Notes: generated by a model from the sequence alone, not told the origin. A DNA stretch of 8,460 nucleotides from Betaproteobacteria bacterium (GCA_009922405.1 RFVZ01000107.1:1-8460); one strand, 5' to 3'. Shown: positions 1 to 6,513, numbered from the stretch's first letter. Program-made: numbers and translations.

Positions 1-1
1 G

Positions 2-1078
2 AACGCTCAAGTTGGCGATGACGTCTTTGGCGATGACCCGACCGTACTCGAACTGCAGTCAGAGGCCGCCGACATGCTTGGCTTCGAGGCTGCGCTATTC
101 GTCCCCTCGGGTACTCAAGCCAATTTGATTGCGATGATGACGCAGTGCGCGCGCGGCGAAGAAGCCATCCTCGGACAACAATCCCATGCCTACCGATGGG
201 AGAGCGGTGGAATGGCGGTTTTGGGGTCGATCCAGCCCCAACCGCTTGAAAATCGGCACGACGGCACGATTGACCTTGAGCAGGTCGCGGCCACCATCAA
301 GCCCGACGACCCCCATTTCGCGCACACCCGACTTTTCGGGCTCGAGAACACGATCGGTGGCAAGGTGTTGCCGCTGGACTATCTTCAAGCAGCGAGTGAA
401 CTGTGCCAGCGCTATGGCTTGATTGCGCATCTCGACGGGGCACGGTTGATGAACGCTGCGGCTCAAACCGCACAAACCGCACAAACCCCCCGGACCGAAC
501 CGCTCATCAAAGATCCCCGGGCACCTTCGACCGCCGCCCCGGACGCCGCCGCCATCCGGGCTGCGGCAAAGGCGATCTGCGCACCCTTCGACTCGGTTTC
601 ACTCTGCCTCTCCAAGGGGTTGGGAGCCCCGGTGGGCTCTTTGCTCCTTGCTCGACGCGAAGTGATCGCCCGCGGTGTTCGCATTCGCAAAATGTTGGGC
701 GGCGGAATGCGCCAGGTCGGAATCCTCGCCGCCGCCGGGCGCTACGCCCTGGCCCACCATCTCGAACGCCTCTCCCTCGATCACCGCAACGCAGAACGTC
801 TGGCGGAGGGATTTAAAGCCTTGTCGGCTCGACCCGGCGCACTGGCCGACCGACTGACCGTCGAACCCGCCCAAACCAATATGGTCTTTGTAACGGTCGA
901 CGCGGTCATCGCCCCCGCCCTCGCGGCACATCTGCAAAGCCACGGGGTGGGTTGTAGCGGCTTTACGCTTGTCGATGGCAGCATCCGTCAACGCTGGGTG
1001 ACACACCTCGATGTCGATGCGACGGACGTCGACGAGACGCTCGAAATCTTCGAAAAATTCTCGGCCATGGCGGCATGA
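2..1078 (+). CDS. ltaE: Low-specificity L-threonine aldolase, 5'-truncated by window edge
   Basis: PLP-dependent aldolase that cleaves L-threonine or L-allo-threonine to glycine and acetaldehyde in the cytoplasm. The reading frame is open from base 2, starting NAQVGDDVFGDDPTVLELQ, which matches the N-terminal region of LtaE (VGDDVYGDDPT in E. coli as I recall it), so about 23 residues including the true start lie outside the window; the first ATG at 74 is internal. Visible family motifs are VPSGTQANL, QSHAY, GSIQPQP, KPDD.HFA, LENT.GGKVLP, HLDGAR (bases about 428-445), the PLP-lysine motif CLSKGLGAPVGSLL with Lys codon at 614-616, KMLGGGMRQ and VTHLDV. Between DGAR and SKGLG there are about 55 residues against 26 in E. 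coli, an insertion of about 29 residues that begins with a QTAQTAQT repeat. The stop overlaps the next start (ATGA), so the two genes are probably translationally coupled. Confidence 0.95.
   Translation, partial: NAQVGDDVFGDDPTVLELQSEAADMLGFEAALFVPSGTQANLIAMMTQCARGEEAILGQQSHAYRWESGGMAVLGSIQPQPLENRHDGTIDLEQVAATIKPDDPHFAHTRLFGLENTIGGKVLPLDYLQAASELCQRYGLIAHLDGARLMNAAAQTAQTAQTPRTEPLIKDPRAPSTAAPDAAAIRAAAKAICAPFDSVSLCLSKGLGAPVGSLLLARREVIARGVRIRKMLGGGMRQVGILAAAGRYALAHHLERLSLDHRNAERLAEGFKALSARPGALADRLTVEPAQTNMVFVTVDAVIAPALAAHLQSHGVGCSGFTLVDGSIRQRWVTHLDVDATDVDETLEIFEKFSAMAA
464..487 (+). repeat. 9-bp in-frame tandem repeat (caaaccgca) inside ltaE
   Basis: The unit caaaccgca occurs at 464-472 and 473-481, followed by a partial third copy, caaacc, at 482-487. 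It encodes QTA-QTA-QT in the loop between the DGAR and SKGLG motifs of the threonine aldolase. The unit is a multiple of three, so copy changes would keep the frame. It looks like a product of replication slippage. Confidence 0.85.
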
Positions 1079-1617
1079 ATGACCCAGGCGAGGCCATCCG
1101 GCGACAGGGCTATGCGGTCCTCGATGTCGAACCCGATCTGAGCGCGGATCCGCCGCGACCAGGCTACGCAATCACGGTCGGCCTGATTGAACGCGGTCAG
1201 TCCAATCTACTAATCCTGGGCTTGCCCAGCCCGATGTCCCGGATGATCTTGGCGACGCTCGCGGATCACGGTCTTAACCACGAGCCCTTGCCACTGAATG
1301 CCCCGCTGGCCGGATTTTTTGACGGACTCGAGCCCGTGCTGCGCCCGCTCGACGAATCTGCCGCCGCCGCCTGGCTGAATCGACCGCACCCGTTGGACGC
1401 TGCGCCCATCGGCTTGAGCATCGACAGGAGCATCGACAGGAGCATCGGCTGGAGCAAAAAACAACAACTACACGGTTGGGCGTCATCCGGGCCCTTGCCC
1501 GGGGACCGGTCCCGGCTCCTTCAAGTGGTTTGGCCTGACGCGTCAGGCCATTACCCCTGGGAAGCCGAATTTGACGATGCCCTGCGACCGGCCCAACCGC
1601 TTCTGGGACCAAATTAA
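1075..1617 (+). CDS. DUF4262 domain-containing protein
   Basis: A 180-residue cytoplasmic protein of unknown biochemical role. Features recalled for DUF4262 proteins are an early GYAITVGL segment (residues about 30-37), a hydrophobic LLILGLPSP strand, and a C-terminal LQVVWPDASGHYPWEAEFD segment that resembles the family's closing VVWPD..G.FPWE motif. The assignment rests on these motifs only. The ATG overlaps the threonine aldolase stop by 4 nt, and no strong ribosome-binding site precedes it, so coupled translation is likely. Residues about 115-126 read SIDRSIDRSIGW, a tandem repeat not expected in the conserved fold. The downstream third also contains two DNA palindromes. It ends 14 bp before the convergent pckG stop, with no terminator visible between. 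Confidence 0.75.
   Translation: MNDPGEAIRRQGYAVLDVEPDLSADPPRPGYAITVGLIERGQSNLLILGLPSPMSRMILATLADHGLNHEPLPLNAPLAGFFDGLEPVLRPLDESAAAAWLNRPHPLDAAPIGLSIDRSIDRSIGWSKKQQLHGWASSGPLPGDRSRLLQVVWPDASGHYPWEAEFDDALRPAQPLLGPN
1417..1452 (+). repeat. 12-bp in-frame tandem repeat inside the DUF4262 gene
   Basis: The unit agcatcgacagg is present twice exactly (1417-1428 and 1429-1440), followed by a diverged third copy, agcatcggctgg (1441-1452). It encodes SIDR-SIDR-SIGW. The preceding bases catcggcttg also resemble the degenerate copy, so the array may once have been longer. The unit length preserves the reading frame. Confidence 0.85.
1531..1550. repeat. Perfect 20-bp palindrome
   Basis: TGGCCTGACG is followed directly by its exact reverse complement CGTCAGGCCA, giving a 20-bp palindrome without a spacer. 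It lies in the coding sequence for WPDASGH near the end of the DUF4262 gene. A second, 12-bp perfect palindrome, GGGACCGGTCCC, lies at 1502-1513, 17 bp upstream. There is no T-run after either, so an intrinsic terminator is not supported. Confidence 0.9.
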
Positions 1618-1631
1618 GCCACCACCAAGCA

Positions 1632-3587
1632 TCAGGCCACCGCTAAGCGCAAGCGCTCTGCCAGCGCGTCACGCGCGACCCGCAATGCCGGGGGCATCCG
1701 CTGCGCAAGTCGCTCAAACAACTCGTCGTGCAGCTTCAGTTCCTCCTGCCACTGCGCGCTTTCGATCGACGTAATCCGCTGATAGCGAGTCGGCCCGAAA
1801 TCAAGTCCCTGCCAATCAAGGTCCTCATAGCGTGGCGTCACACCAAACAAGTGTTCGGTACCCCCCGACTGCCCGTTCAGGCGATCAAACATCCAGCGCA
1901 GCACCCGCATGTTGTCGCCAAATCCTGGCCACACAAATCGCCCCTGTTCATCGGTTCGGAACCAGTTCACGCAGAAAATGTGCGGCACCGTCGACCCCGA
2001 TTGCTGGAGCGCCTCACCAAGCGCCAACCAGTGCGCAAAGTAGTCCCCCATGTGGTACCCACAGAAGGGCAGCATGGCGAAGGGGTCCCGGCGGACAACG
2101 CCCTGCTGACCGGCGGCCGCAGCGGTCGTCTCCGAGCCCATCGTAGCCGCCATGTAGACGCCTTCGACCCAATCACGGGCTTCGGTCACCAACGGCACGG
2201 TGCTCGAGCGCCGGCCCCCAAAAATAAAGGCATCAATGGCTACCCCGGCCGGATCGTCCCAGGCGGGGTCGACGGAGGGGCACTGCGACGCCGGTGCCGT
2301 AAATCGGGCATTCGGATGGGCCGCTTTGCGGCCTTCGGCGCGAGCTGATTCGGGGGTCCAATCGCGCCCCGTCCAATCCAGACAATGCGCTGGGGGTTCT
2401 TCCGACATGCCCTCCCACCAAACGTCGCCATCATCGGTCAAGGCCACATTGGTAAAAATCACATTGGCATGCAAGGTTGCCATCGCGTTCGGATTGGTTT
2501 TGTAGCCCGTCCCGGGGGCAACGCCAAAATAGCCCGCTTCTGGATTGATGGCATATAGACGCATCTGCCCCGTCACAGGGTCGGGGCGCGGCCGGATCCA
2601 TGCGATATCGTCACCAATGGTCGTGACCTTCCAGCCATCAAAGCCGGCCGGTGGGATCAGCATGGCGAAATTGGTCTTGCCACACGCCGACGGAAAAGCG
2701 GCGGCGATGTGCTTTTTATCCCCGCTCGGGCTGGTCACGCCCAAGATCAGCATGTGCTCCGCCAACCAACCCATTCCGTCCTGGTCGCGGGCCGCCCGAC
2801 CCATATGAGAGGCAATTCGCAGCGCAAAACATTTCTTGCCGAGTAGGGCATTGCCACCGTAGCCCGAGCCAAATGACCAGATTTCTCGGGTCTCCGGAAA
2901 ATGCACGATGTACTTGGTCGGATTGCACGGCCAGGCAACATCGGCCTGGACCGTGCCTTGCGCGTCCACCAAGGGCATTCCAACCGAATGGACACAGGGA
3001 ACAAAGGTCCCGTCCGTCCCCAACTGGTCCAGGACCGCGCGACCCATTCGGGTCATGATCCGCATGTTAACGACGACGTAGGGCGAATCCGACAGCTCAA
3101 CGCCAATCTGCGCGATCGGGCTGCCAAGCGGTCCCATTGAAAAGGGGATCACATAGAGGGTGCGCCCGCGCATGCACCCTTCGAACAGTCCATTCAGGGT
3201 CGCGCGCATTGCATCTGGCGCAACCCAATGATTGGTTGGGCCCGCGTCTTCGCGCTGATTGGAGCAAATGAAGGTCCGGTCTTCGACCCGGGCCACATCC
3301 GACGGATCCGACCAGGCCAGATACGAATTCGGACGCTTGGCCGGGTTCAGGCGACGCAGTGTCCCGGCCTCGACCATTTGATCGCAGAGCAATTGATTCT
3401 GGCTCTCCGAGCCATCGCACCAGAGGATGGCCTCGGGCTGCGCGAGTTCAGCGATCTGTCGGACCCACTCCGACAGGCCCTGATGACGCACCCACTCCGG
3501 GGATGCCCATGGGTCGGGGGCACCCCGCGTAGACGCGCTTTGGGCGATACTCGGGTGATTCGTGTTCAAAGACGTGGTCAAGGGCAT
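1632..3587 (-). CDS. pckG: Phosphoenolpyruvate carboxykinase (GTP)
   Basis: Interconverts oxaloacetate + GTP and phosphoenolpyruvate + GDP + CO2, linking the TCA cycle to gluconeogenesis in the cytosol. I chose the ATG at 3587 (651 residues) because GAGGAGA lies 8 nt upstream; an in-frame ATG at 3734 would run into the divergent gene. From that start, visible motifs are the substrate-binding YGGNALLGKKCFALR (Tyr about 243, metal-ligand Lys about 252), WLAEHMLILG (metal-ligand His about 278), the kinase-1 loop AAFPSACGKTNFAML with reactive Cys about 302, GDDIAWI (metal-ligand Asp about 327) and the nucleotide/PEP-binding FGGRRSSTVPL (about 456-466). All key residues are present. It is longer than the usual 600-620, partly through a Ser/Thr-rich N-terminal extension of about 25 residues and a short insert (about 262-271). 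It is transcribed alone, divergent from the MOSC gene and convergent with the DUF4262 gene. Confidence 0.97.
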   Translation of the reverse strand: MPLTTSLNTNHPSIAQSASTRGAPDPWASPEWVRHQGLSEWVRQIAELAQPEAILWCDGSESQNQLLCDQMVEAGTLRRLNPAKRPNSYLAWSDPSDVARVEDRTFICSNQREDAGPTNHWVAPDAMRATLNGLFEGCMRGRTLYVIPFSMGPLGSPIAQIGVELSDSPYVVVNMRIMTRMGRAVLDQLGTDGTFVPCVHSVGMPLVDAQGTVQADVAWPCNPTKYIVHFPETREIWSFGSGYGGNALLGKKCFALRIASHMGRAARDQDGMGWLAEHMLILGVTSPSGDKKHIAAAFPSACGKTNFAMLIPPAGFDGWKVTTIGDDIAWIRPRPDPVTGQMRLYAINPEAGYFGVAPGTGYKTNPNAMATLHANVIFTNVALTDDGDVWWEGMSEEPPAHCLDWTGRDWTPESARAEGRKAAHPNARFTAPASQCPSVDPAWDDPAGVAIDAFIFGGRRSSTVPLVTEARDWVEGVYMAATMGSETTAAAAGQQGVVRRDPFAMLPFCGYHMGDYFAHWLALGEALQQSGSTVPHIFCVNWFRTDEQGRFVWPGFGDNMRVLRWMFDRLNGQSGGTEHLFGVTPRYEDLDWQGLDFGPTRYQRITSIESAQWQEELKLHDELFERLAQRMPPALRVARDALAERLRLAVA

Positions 3588-3595
3588 GGTCAAAG

Positions 3596-3602
3596 TCTCC
3601 TC
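3596..3602 (-). promoter_or_regulatory. Ribosome-binding site of pckG
   Basis: On the minus strand GAGGAGA sits 8 nt before the ATG at 3587. It is the only strong Shine-Dalgarno near the N-terminus and decides the start in favour of MPLTTSLN over the longer in-frame reading from 3734. Confidence 0.8.
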
Positions 3603-3677
3603 GTGCGGTCGAACGTCGCCGACTTCGCGAACCGAGCAGTTTAGCGCGCCCGAAGCCCTCCCCACCTTCCCACCGAC

Positions 3678-4316
3678 ATGAATGCACAACTCATCGCCAT
3701 CTGCGTCGGTCAGGCGCAGACGCTCTTCGGCCATGCAGGCGCATCTGGCTCAGATCCCACGCCAACCCCCACGCCAACCCCCGAGCACCGCAGCGCGATT
3801 CGAAAAAACACCATCTCCACGCTCGACCATCCTCAACCCATCGCTGTCGGGCTTCTTGGGGTCACTGGGGACGATCAGGTCGACCGCACCGTCCACGGCG
3901 GCCCAACGCGTGCGGTGTACGCGTATCCGGCAGAGCATTACGCATTCTGGACCACCGTGCGCGCTCAGGCCGGGCAACACCAGCCGCTGGCCTGGGGCGC
4001 CATGGGTGAGAACCTAGTGCTTCAGGGTTTGCTCGAAACCCAGCTCTGGCTCGGTGATCACGTCTACGTCGGAGCGGTTCGGCTTAGGGTCGAAGCGCCT
4101 CGTCAACCTTGTTTTAAATTCAATACCGTAATGGGCTTTCGGCAAGCGTCCAAAATGATGGTACAAAGTGGTTTTACTGGCATGTATCTCTCGGTATTGC
4201 AACCGGGTGTGATTACTGCTGGAGATTCCGTCAGGGTTGTGCCAGGCAATCGGGTTCTCTCGATCGCAGAACGTCACGCCCTCTCGAATCGCACTCCGCA
4301 ACGCTCGCTTTGGTGA
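3678..4316 (+). CDS. MOSC domain-containing protein (YiiM-like)
   Basis: MOSC domains are named for molybdenum-cofactor sulfurases; YiiM-type members in bacteria act in detoxification of N-hydroxylated compounds with molybdenum cofactor. This 212-residue protein shows the YiiM-like order GLLGVTGDDQVDRTVHGGP..AVYAYP.EHY.FW (residues 58-91), GAMGENLVLQGL (107-118), GD.V.VG...L.VEAPRQPCFKFN (126-149, with the conserved Cys at 145) and GM..SVLQPG (168-177). An in-frame stop at 3642-3644 leaves ATG 3678 as the only sensible start, although no clear Shine-Dalgarno precedes it. It is shorter than YiiM (about 224-234), lacking most of the C-terminal helical tail. Residues 26-35 are DPTPTPTPTP from a DNA repeat, and the second half has clearly lower GC. 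A 58-residue gene follows after 4 nt. Confidence 0.9.
   Translation: MNAQLIAICVGQAQTLFGHAGASGSDPTPTPTPTPEHRSAIRKNTISTLDHPQPIAVGLLGVTGDDQVDRTVHGGPTRAVYAYPAEHYAFWTTVRAQAGQHQPLAWGAMGENLVLQGLLETQLWLGDHVYVGAVRLRVEAPRQPCFKFNTVMGFRQASKMMVQSGFTGMYLSVLQPGVITAGDSVRVVPGNRVLSIAERHALSNRTPQRSLW
3756..3782 (+). repeat. 12-bp in-frame tandem repeat inside the MOSC gene
   Basis: The unit cccacgccaacc occurs exactly at 3756-3767 and 3768-3779, with a further ccc at 3780-3782. It encodes a run of Thr-Pro pairs (PTPTPTPTP) near the N-terminus of the MOSC protein, an unstructured segment between the first strand and the rest of the domain. Confidence 0.85.
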
Positions 4317-4320
4317 TCCC

Positions 4321-4497
4321 ATGGCTGAATTAACCCCCGGGCAACGCACCGCGATGACGGCCCGAATCCTCCTGACAACCGGCTTGATCGTTGGTTTGCA
4401 AGCCGTCCTGTTGGGCTCGGCCGCAGTCACGCTCATCGGCTCGGCCGTCTTGGCCGTTGGCGCCGGTCTGCTGATTATTGCCAAACAGGCGGATTGA
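4321..4497 (+). CDS. Small two-helix membrane protein, 58 residues
   Basis: I do not recognise a named family. The product begins MAELTPGQRTAMTAR, a short polar N-terminus, then has two hydrophobic stretches of transmembrane length (residues about 16-31 and 34-53) separated by a Gly/Ser turn, and ends in AKQAD. It is probably an inner-membrane hairpin. The ATG at 4321 lies 4 nt after the MOSC stop, and the tight spacing argues for co-transcription and translational coupling; an in-frame ATG at 4237 would need a long overlap with the MOSC gene. Coding potential is supported by the clean hydrophobic pattern and by position, but the length keeps confidence moderate. Its stop codon lies inside a 10-bp repeat. 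Confidence 0.65.
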   Translation: MAELTPGQRTAMTARILLTTGLIVGLQAVLLGSAAVTLIGSAVLAVGAGLLIIAKQAD

Positions 4498-4520
4498 GTC
4501 GGATTTAGGCGGATTTAAGG
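4491..4520 (+). repeat. Imperfect 10-bp tandem repeat over a stop codon
   Basis: Three adjacent blocks read ggattgagtc, ggatttaggc and ggatttaagg (4491-4500, 4501-4510, 4511-4520). The first holds the TGA stop (4495-4497) of the 58-residue membrane protein. The later blocks are intergenic. The remaining bases up to 4565 show only a weak hairpin (stem about 4524-4529 with 4536-4541) and the ribosome-binding site of the next gene. Confidence 0.65.
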
Positions 4521-4565
4521 CCTCGCGCCGCAGCAGGCGTGCATCGGGCAGGATAGGATTTGCGG

Positions 4566-5690
4566 ATGGATTTTTCAGCCATCCGCCTCCTGCCTCACCC
4601 AGTCGACGATCCGCTGGGGGATCCCGCCGTCGTCGGGCCCGAAGCTTCCCACCTGGGCCGTCTCTATGCCAGCACCCCACGGGCACTGATCTGGCATGCC
4701 CCATCGGGCGACTGGCCGCTGTTTGTGCTGGTGGTGCCGATTGCCACTCGTCTGACCCTGATGAGCAACCCGATTTTTGCTCAACTGGTGCGCGATTGGG
4801 GTCATCAGATCCGGTTCATCGGAATCGATTCCCAGCGCCGCGCGTTTGATTTTCGGCGTCTACTGAGCGATCAGGTTCTTGTGCGGCTGGTTGACGCACT
4901 GACCCAACCTGGCTCCGATCAGGCCCTGGACGTTTTATTCGCGGCTCTGGCCGAAGGCATGCTCACGATGCTCGAGCAGCGCCGCGATGACTGGCCAGCC
5001 CACCTGGCGCGCAAGCACCGGCTCGAACCGCAAGCACCGGATGCGCTGTATGACCGGCCCGGTCGGTTTCCAGACTTCCTTGCCGGTCTGCGCCGGGCGC
5101 TGCACGATGACCTGATCGACCTGGACTTTTATGGGCGCGCGCTACGGGCGATTGATAGCCGCGAGTTGCACGCCGAAACCACCCTCTCACGCCTCATCAG
5201 CGCAAACCTCGATCCCACTGTGCTGCAGCGTCTCGACCGCCTGGGCGCTGGTCGCCACCTGGGCTGCTACAACTGGCTCTTGCTCGATACCCGACATGCC
5301 GAGCAACGGGCGTATGTCCTCTCTCGGCTCGGTTGTTTCGCACAGTTCTTTGCGGACACACTTCTGGATGCCTCACGGAACACCGACCCCCCTCGGCTAA
5401 ACCGGGTCGGCCAGTGGGACGCTGAAGAGGTCCAATTTGCGGCCTGGTTGTCTCGGGTGGTCGACAGCGGTCAGGACCGCCTCGTCATTGGCGCCTTGGC
5501 GCATCGATTCGGCGTCGCCGAAAACACGATCCGGGCCCTTTGGCGACGCGCTCCGGCGGCGCTCGGAACCCCACCAACCTGGCAACTCAGCGGCATACTG
5601 CGCCGCTTGGATACGTTGCCCGAACGAGTCTGGCCGACCGATCCGGGCGGCTGGGATCGCCTAATGTGCCACGCGGGCAGCCCCGCTTAA
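4566..5690 (+). CDS. Uncharacterised 374-residue protein with HTH-like C-terminal segment
   Basis: I do not recognise the family. The ATG at 4566 has AGGA 7 nt upstream (4555-4558); a TTG at 4560 would add two residues. There is no signal peptide or clear membrane helix. Residues about 50-60 (WPLFVLVVPIA) form a buried-strand-like segment. The middle is rich in Leu, Arg and Asp with amphipathic helices (about 115-150 and 170-215). The segment RLVIGALAHRFGVAENTIRALWRRAP (about residues 305-330; first 20 letters are the core) has helix-turn-helix spacing: a small residue in helix 1, Gly in the turn, then a polar recognition helix. Two Trp-rich stretches (ALWRR; TWQLSGILRRL) follow. A role in DNA binding is only an inference. 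It starts 68 bp after the small membrane protein, so it may belong to the same transcript, and it ends interlocked with the convergent dehydrogenase gene. Confidence 0.85.
   Translation: MDFSAIRLLPHPVDDPLGDPAVVGPEASHLGRLYASTPRALIWHAPSGDWPLFVLVVPIATRLTLMSNPIFAQLVRDWGHQIRFIGIDSQRRAFDFRRLLSDQVLVRLVDALTQPGSDQALDVLFAALAEGMLTMLEQRRDDWPAHLARKHRLEPQAPDALYDRPGRFPDFLAGLRRALHDDLIDLDFYGRALRAIDSRELHAETTLSRLISANLDPTVLQRLDRLGAGRHLGCYNWLLLDTRHAEQRAYVLSRLGCFAQFFADTLLDASRNTDPPRLNRVGQWDAEEVQFAAWLSRVVDSGQDRLVIGALAHRFGVAENTIRALWRRAPAALGTPPTWQLSGILRRLDTLPERVWPTDPGGWDRLMCHAGSPA
5673..5686. terminator. Weak GC hairpin at the convergent gene ends
   Basis: GCGGG (5673-5677), a 4-nt loop and CCCGC (5682-5686) form a 5-bp stem just before the shared TTAA stop codons of the two convergent genes. 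There is no T-run on either strand, so any terminator role, possibly bidirectional, is weakly supported. Confidence 0.2.
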
Positions 5691-6454
5691 ACCGGCATCT
5701 GCAAATCGGCGCCACCCAAATGGATCCGATTCCAGGTCGGCGACAGCAACAACTCATTGATGCAAACGTGAGCGGGCATGCCCACCACCCAGCCGATCGC
5801 CTCGGCCACATCGTCTGCAGTGAGCATGCGCGTCATTTCTTCGGCGGAGGGTGGAACGGGCCGGGTGCGCAGGATCGGTGTCGCAATTTCGCCAGGCTCA
5901 ATCGCGCAGGCGCGCACCCCATGACGGCCATTCTCAAAATTCAGACTATCGACTAAGCCCGCCAAGCCTTGCTTGGAAGCGTTGTAAGCGGCCCCCGCAA
6001 AGGGCAGGTAGTGGCGACCGGCCCAGGATGAGACCACCACGATCGTACCGCTGCGGCGCGCGCGCATCCCGGCGAGGACGGCGACCACGCAATTCGCGAC
6101 CCCTTCCAGATTCACACGGGTGACTTTGGCAAAGTCAACCGCTGCGAGATCTTGCCAATACCGCTGTCGGACATTCAGCCCGGCAGAACACACGAGCAGC
6201 TCCACCGGCCCCATTTGGCCGGCAATCCGCTCGGCCGTCGCCGCGACCGCGTCCGCATCTGCCACGTCAAGCGCGAAGGCTTGCGCATCGCACCCTTCGG
6301 CGCGCAGCTGCTCCGCCGCTTGCTCGAGTTCGGCCTCGCGCCGACCCGAGAGGGCAATCCGTGCACCATCACGCGCCAGACGTTGCGCGGTTTGCCGCCC
6401 AACACCGGTGGCACCCCCCGTGATCCATGCAATTTTCCCGTCCAATGTTTTCAA
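5687..6454 (-). CDS. SDR family NAD(P)-dependent oxidoreductase
   Basis: Classical short-chain dehydrogenase/reductase of 255 residues, a normal length. Visible features are the Rossmann motif TGGATGVG (12-19), Arg-Arg at 38-39 after the second strand (which usually favours NADPH), LDV (63-65) binding adenine, CSAG (89-92) in place of NNAG, Asn 115, Ser 143 in VVSSWAG, and Tyr 157/Lys 161 in YNASK, so the catalytic tetrad is complete. IEPGEIATPI (185-194) matches the usual PG motif after strand 6. The substrate is unknown. No ATG is near the N-terminus; the start is TTG at 6452-6454, with AGGAGA 5 nt upstream. It diverges from the asparaginase-like gene (59 bp between starts), and its stop overlaps that of the 374-residue gene. 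Confidence 0.95.
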   Translation of the reverse strand: MKTLDGKIAWITGGATGVGRQTAQRLARDGARIALSGRREAELEQAAEQLRAEGCDAQAFALDVADADAVAATAERIAGQMGPVELLVCSAGLNVRQRYWQDLAAVDFAKVTRVNLEGVANCVVAVLAGMRARRSGTIVVVSSWAGRHYLPFAGAAYNASKQGLAGLVDSLNFENGRHGVRACAIEPGEIATPILRTRPVPPSAEEMTRMLTADDVAEAIGWVVGMPAHVCINELLLSPTWNRIHLGGADLQMPV

Positions 6455-6459
6455 CGGAG

Positions 6460-6465
6460 TCTCCT
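6460..6465 (-). promoter_or_regulatory. Ribosome-binding site fixing a TTG start
   Basis: AGGAGA on the minus strand lies 5 nt before the TTG at 6454. With no ATG until about residue 81 of the dehydrogenase, inside its conserved fold, this site supports TTG as the real initiation codon. Confidence 0.75.
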
Positions 6466-6513
6466 GTTGTTTAATCTGGGCACGAAACCATCACGCACCG
6501 GGAGAGCCCGCCA

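Noticed and set aside
599..1171. Minus-strand frame of 190 codons opposite threonine aldolase
   Set aside because: Antisense to conserved active-site coding sequence, with no recognisable product.
1728..2348. Open plus-strand frame of 206 codons opposite pckG
   Set aside because: It lies wholly antisense to a strongly conserved gene, has no family resemblance, and its Arg/His/Pro-rich composition is typical of a shadow of GC-rich coding sequence.
3588..3734. Longer pckG reading from an ATG at 3734
   Set aside because: It would overlap the MOSC gene start, has no family match in the added 49 residues, and the internal ATG at 3587 has a strong ribosome-binding site.
5011..5040. 11-bp direct repeat (gcaagcaccgg) with a 19-bp period inside the unknown gene
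   Set aside because: Only two copies, separated by unrelated bases and read in different frames; could be chance in GC-rich coding DNA.
5052..5064. 13-bp GC palindrome GACCGG-C-CCGGTC
   Set aside because: Short and of low complexity; expected now and then in GC-rich coding sequence.
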